This document shows positions 16,730 to 20,518 of a DNA stretch of 20,518 nucleotides, piece after piece. Each line of letters begins with the position of its first letter. The stretch's first letter is position 1. Below the pieces are notes generated by a model. The model saw nothing but the letters and a program-made list of their open reading frames with translations, made no database searches and was not told where the DNA came from. The DNA is from Chromera velia (lineage: Eukaryota > Sar > Chromeraceae): positions 7,501-28,018 of the forward strand of contig JAHBMJ010001636.1 of assembly GCA_018398765.1 (NCBI GenBank), written 5' to 3'. A program made the position numbers and the translations under genes.

Positions 16730-18650
16730 ATGAGGGCGTTCGACTTTGTTGCAACAGTTGCCGAGGCTGAGAGCTTTGAAGCACAAAATTTTCATGCCGA
16801 AAGACGCCTGGCCGAAACGCGGGCTCTTAGCTATGAGACCCTTGCAGTCTTCTTTTTTGTCGTGGCGCTCATACAAATCTCAGCGGCATTCTGGCTTTTC
16901 CACCGCTCAGCGTATTTCATCGGAACGTACAACATCGAAAAACTGAAACGAGAGAAGGGCATTGATACGAATCTCGTCGGCACCAAACAGCTTCCACTAT
17001 CGCGTTTCATCTGCGTCCTCATCTCCCTGGTTGCCTTTGTCGAGTACATTGTCAAAGCAGGGCAGGCGTTCGACCTCTCCCGAAACAGACCTGTCGGCAT
17101 CAGCACCACCAACTACTCCTACTGGGGTTACCTTGCTGGATGTCCTCTGATTATGTATGACTGGGCAGAGACCATTCGAGTCGATGGCGTCGTGTACTTC
17201 GCTGCGGCCGTCCTTGCAGCGATGGTCATTGCCAATGCGACCGAGTTCATCGATGGCACAGCTCACTGGGCTCTCCTTGCCTGTGGCTTGTCGATCGCTC
17301 CAGTGATTGTCTGGAGAACAGGAGGGAAGGCGAGAGCCACCATCACGGTGTGCAGAAAACACGCGATCTCCCGGAAGGCAGGAAACTATCTGCTTCTCGC
17401 TGGAGTGACGATGTCGGTTGGTTGGGGCATCTTTCCCATCACGTGGGTGTTGCGGGACGATCTGGACCCCTCGCACGGAGTGTTTGACGTCAGCATTGCC
17501 GACATCATGCACGGGGTTGGGGATATCGTCTCAAAGCCCCTCTTCGCATTCTTTCTAATCGTCTACAGGTAGGTTGGTCTGTCTGTCTGTCAACCTGGTC
17601 AGGTCCTTCCTTCCTTGTATGAATGGCTGCATGCACCTTTTTGGATCTTCTCTTCTCTTCTTTTCTTTTCTTCATTTCATATTTCCTTTCTTCCTTCCCT
17701 CCCTTCTGCTGTTGTTTTCCCCAACCCCCCTAACCAGCCAGCAGAGCTCGTTTTTTATTTTTTGTTCACCTTTCCAGAGATCTTCTGTGAACAGGAAGTC
17801 AACCTGAACCCGGAAGTTCCCCTGGCAGGCACACTGTCACTCCGATTAATCAGTTTCTCAATGATTATCACTGTCCTCCCCCTTCCCCCCCCTCCAGACA
17901 ACACCAAGAGGACCTTCACCTTCGTGACATTATTCGAGAGCTCGGCTGGGCTCCAGAGGACCTCAAAAAGCTGGTGTGCATGCTCGAGAGGAACAAGGAA
18001 GGCAAAGCCCCTCCTCCAGAGGTCATCATTGCCACCGTGCCCGCCCTTTTGGACCACCTCCTGCAACAGTCCGAAATCCCCAAATCAGCAAGAGTGAAGA
18101 GAGCGTTGGTGCAACAGAGACTGCACTCCCGTATGAAGTCCTTCAGACAGAGTGGAGAAGAAGAGAAGGCAGAAGGGCTCCGACAGAAAATGGAGACGCT
18201 CTGCGTTCAGCGTTTCAAGTCAGAGGACCCGAAGTCGAAGGAGGACGAGGAACTGGAGGTGATCGCTTCGCTTGCAGTCAAAGAAACCAAAGAGAAGGAC
18301 GGTTACTTTACAAACATCAATGAACAGGAAATGAACAGAGAGACGAAGTGGGAGAGGGGGAAGAGGGGGAGAAGCAAGTTCCAAATTTGTTCCTTGATTT
18401 ATCCCATGGAGAGCCCAACATAGCGGAAGAGGGGTCTGACAGGTATTTTCCTAGCACTCAGCAGAATTCTCCCACGGCTCAGCAGAGACAGAGGGTTTTC
18501 GGTCCTCACGTTTTCAGTGACGGTCCTCCCTCGTTTGGTGATGTCCTCTCCAAGACTAGTCGCGAGCAGTCAGCAAACCGAAGAGTAGCCGAGGAGACAG
18601 CCATGAGACTGGTGGATGCGATTGTTGACGAACAGTTAAAGGGACAGTGA
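16730..18650 (+). CDS. Microbial (type I) rhodopsin with long C-terminal tail
   Basis: Three exons, 16730-17568, 17898-18258 and 18339-18650, give 503 residues ending in TGA. The ATG at 16730 follows an in-frame TGA at 16685. Seven helices can be placed: about 35-60, 90-113, 128-148, 152-173, 177-195, 216-241 and 252-279. Helix 7 has D265-I-V-S-K269, matching Asp212 and the retinal-binding Lys216 of bacteriorhodopsin. Helix 6 has W232-x-x-F-P236-x-x-W239, the retinal pocket. Helix 3 is SYWGYLAGCPLIMYDW: C138-P139 corresponds to Thr90-Pro91 (Cys-Pro in channelrhodopsins) and D144 to proton donor Asp96, but the primary counterion Asp85 is Gly133 and Arg82 is Ser130. An integral membrane photoreceptor, pump or channel is expected; which one cannot be read from sequence. 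The tail (281-503) is charged and mostly helical, with no kinase, cyclase or phosphodiesterase motif recognised. The second intron (80 nt, weak pyrimidine tract) is inferred because the evident coding frame changes; without it the protein would end at 18421-18423. Confidence 0.88.
17569..17897 (+). other. Rhodopsin intron 1
   Basis: CAG-GTAGGT donor and a CCCCCCTCCAG acceptor, 329 nt, phase 2. The two-base remainder AG joins A to give Arg280, and the frame continues QHQEDLHLRDIIREL. It contains tctg and pyrimidine-rich runs. The inner acceptor at 17776-17777 (TTTCCAG) would put a stop in frame, so it is not used for this product. Confidence 0.85.
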
Positions 18651-18652
18651 AA

Positions 18653-18653
18653 G

Positions 18654-18715
<62 letters not shown>

Positions 18716-18716
18716 C
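18653..18716. repeat. (CT)n-(GT)n-(GA)n hairpin-forming repeat after the rhodopsin stop
   Basis: About 22 bp of CT is followed by about 18 bp of GT and about 19 bp of GA. The CT and GA arms are complementary, so the RNA or single strand can fold with a GT loop. It starts a few bases after the TGA, inside the presumed 3' untranslated region. Confidence 0.85.
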
Positions 18717-19350
18717 ATCTATCGCGGTTTTGTAGAAGTCTTTTCGATCGAAAGTGCACCCGGATCAATCAATTAATGAATCAAACAATCAAATTTCGCG
18801 CATCAGTCTTCCCTTTGCAGACACTGGATTGGTAGATTGACGGACCGATCAATCATTGATTTCTTCTTTTTGACACAATTCTGCATGATTTGAATATCAA
18901 CAATTGACCGGGGGCCGGCCGAGGCGGAAGGAAGGAACACTGAAGCCCCCCACTCGATCGCTTTAAGTATTTTCACGTCCTGACATGCTATGGAAGGAAT
19001 CGAAACCAAAAAAAAAACAGAGACAGACAGACAGAGAAATAGACAGAGGGCGAGAAACAAACTTGCATTCGGGGTTGCGTGCTTGCCTGTCTGAGACTCC
19101 CTCATGTACAGACGCAATCAATGACCTTCTTTCGTACAGCCACGCATCCGGTCTTGTTCTGGCAGTGGAGAGGGGGAAAGATTTGTTCCAGTCGCCCTGC
19201 GGAAGCGCGCCTTCTCATCTCAGTAGTCATTTGGGATCCATCAGATGGACTTGACGGGTGCCCCCAATCTTTAACGGGGGGGGGGCCCGAAACCGAATGA
19301 GAGCACGTGAACGCGCGTGAGAGAGAGGAGTGGGAGAAGCACTTTTGAAT
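18717..19350. other. Unassigned right flank, part 1
   Basis: No gene recognised. Contains a (GACA)n tract near 19020-19036 and a GC hairpin at about 19255-19289 (cgggtgccccc, a 9-base loop, then a G-run ending cccg). Confidence 0.45.
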
Positions 19351-19480
19351 GAGCACGGAAATGAGAGAATGCATGAGTGAGCGAGTGTATGAGTCAGAGC
19401 GTGCGTGAATGAGTGACCAAGTCAGTAAGTGAGTCAGTGGGGGAGCGAATGAATGAGAGAGAGAGAGAGAGTGAGGGAGA
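19351..19480. repeat. Degenerate GAGT/GAAT/GAGA repeat
   Basis: About 130 bp of imperfect 4-bp units (gagt, gaat, gtga, gcga) grading into (GA)n. The minus strand reads as an S/L/H-rich open frame because of it, which I regard as an artefact. Confidence 0.75.
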
Positions 19481-19625
19481 TAGAAAGGGGATGGAGGGAG
19501 GGAGGCAAGTATTTGAGGGATCATTCTGATGCGCCTAGACATTTTAATTCCGATAAGGGCTGGCGGCTGAATGAGTAAATCGATCGATCGTTCAGTTGTT
19601 ACATCAATCTGGGATTCTTTTTTCT

Positions 19626-19680
19626 GTTTGTTTGTTTGTTTGTTTACTCACTTACTTACATGTCTGTCTGTCGGTCTGTC
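19626..19680. repeat. (TTTG)n and (TCTG)n microsatellites
   Basis: Five TTTG units, then TTAC-rich units (acttacttac), then TCTG units with one TCGG interruption. Confidence 0.85.
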
Positions 19681-20490
19681 GAAGTTTGGCCTTCCTCAGC
19701 CATTCAGGCCATTCCTTTTCTTTAACTCGTGTTTGCAGTTAGAGACAGGAAAGAAGGGGGGCCGAATTTGGTTCTTGGGAAAGGAAAGAGAAGCGTGAAT
19801 AAATGAATGATTTGTAGAATGAAGGCGATTAGATGCTGGCGAAGCTCGGTCAGGGCCCAGAAAGGGCCAACTGCATTGCAGTGCATGCAGATTCGCTTTC
19901 GCGCCTGGACATACAGATGTTAGTATGAGGTCTCTGCAACTCGATCCTCATTCGGCATCAGGTGCCCCTTCATTGTCTCTCTCTTGCTTGATGTGCCGAA
20001 GAGGAGAAGAAAAGAAAAAGAGAGAAAAGAACGGTGCGTGCAACTTAAAATAGACATGCGCCGTTCAGTAGTCGGACAATTAAGGTTTGCATGGAGTGTT
20101 TGCATGGCCGGTCTGCCAGTACGTGTGATACGGCCATGAACATTCAAGTTCGGTTGTTTGCCGGGGCCTTAATTCATTTCGGAACATGCATGCATGTGTG
20201 TGTTTGTCTGTGCGTGTGTGTTCTGACGGAATGTGTACCCGGTGAAAGGTTTTAAGCTAGATTTCATGACCGTGTTGGGAATCAAAGTTGGGATTGACAC
20301 TGTCGTTTCATGAAGATGCATGACCCGCGGTGATACTGACTCAATATTAGCGAGTCGGCCCAGTCTAATTCAATGTCTAGTTTAATGTCTAGTTCAATAT
20401 ACTATCAAATTAAAGTTCTAGACCCTATAGCTAACTGGTACTAGTAACTGGTACAGTGGTACTATCATAAAGAGAGAAGAAGAAAGAGAG
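19681..20490. other. Unassigned right flank, part 2
   Basis: No gene recognised on either strand. Near the end there are direct repeats: aatgtctagtt(t/c)aat twice (near 20371-20397) and aactggtac twice (near 20434 and 20447). Confidence 0.45.
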
Positions 20491-20496
20491 AGGGGA

Positions 20497-20518
20497 GGGG
20501 GGGGGGGGGGGGGGGGGG
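20497..20518. repeat. Terminal poly-G run, likely contig end
   Basis: Twenty-two consecutive G close the window after a purine-rich stretch. This pattern is typical of a truncated assembly or of low-signal read ends, though a natural G tract cannot be excluded. Confidence 0.8.

Noticed and set aside
17755-17830. A possible extra rhodopsin exon behind TTTCCAG
   Set aside because: Joining it to exon 1 in the required phase creates an immediate TGA, while the later acceptor at 17897 gives a continuous frame.
19102-19542. A 146-codon minus-strand frame
   Set aside because: Ser/Leu/His-rich because of the degenerate GAGT repeat; no motif and no splice context.

Overview
The window reads as nuclear DNA of a microbial eukaryote. 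Genes are split by GT-AG introns (67 to 766 nt) whose exon phases join exactly. Intergenic DNA and introns are full of (CA)n, (TC)n, (TCTG)n and (TG)n tracts. There are no operons or Shine-Dalgarno sites. Gene content (multicopper oxidase, ubiquitin-specific protease, microbial rhodopsin with a long cytoplasmic tail) and style suggest an algal or alveolate-type protist; a chromerid is my best guess, but that is inference. The last 22 bases are pure G, which looks like a contig end or sequencing artefact.

Layout. 1-3000: no firm gene; a few weak exon-like pieces at 356-1824, then an AT-richer block at about 2000-2830. 2860-3020: GC-rich, alternating purine-pyrimidine DNA and a TATA-like box. 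3183-5402 (+): four exons encoding the first cupredoxin domain of a multicopper oxidase; the second and third domains are not found. 5400-7590: mostly simple sequence. 7590-12214: three decayed copies of one dispersed repeat (about 7590-7895, 8010-8799 and 11390-12214), with weak exon-like pieces between the last two. 12763-16041 (-): a ubiquitin-specific protease with complete Cys/His/Asp catalytic boxes, interrupted near the end of the domain by an in-frame TAG and then open for another 338 codons. 16042-16729: head-to-head intergenic region. 16730-18650 (+): a three-exon microbial rhodopsin of 503 residues. 18651-20518: simple repeats and unassigned DNA.

The three firm genes have no evident shared pathway. 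The rhodopsin and the protease are divergent and share about 690 bp of upstream DNA holding tandem repeats and an ACGT palindrome, so co-regulation is possible but unproven. The best leads are the rhodopsin, which keeps the retinal lysine but has Gly where the primary counterion and Ser where the helix-3 arginine should be and carries an unrecognised 223-residue tail, and the protease with its in-frame amber codon.
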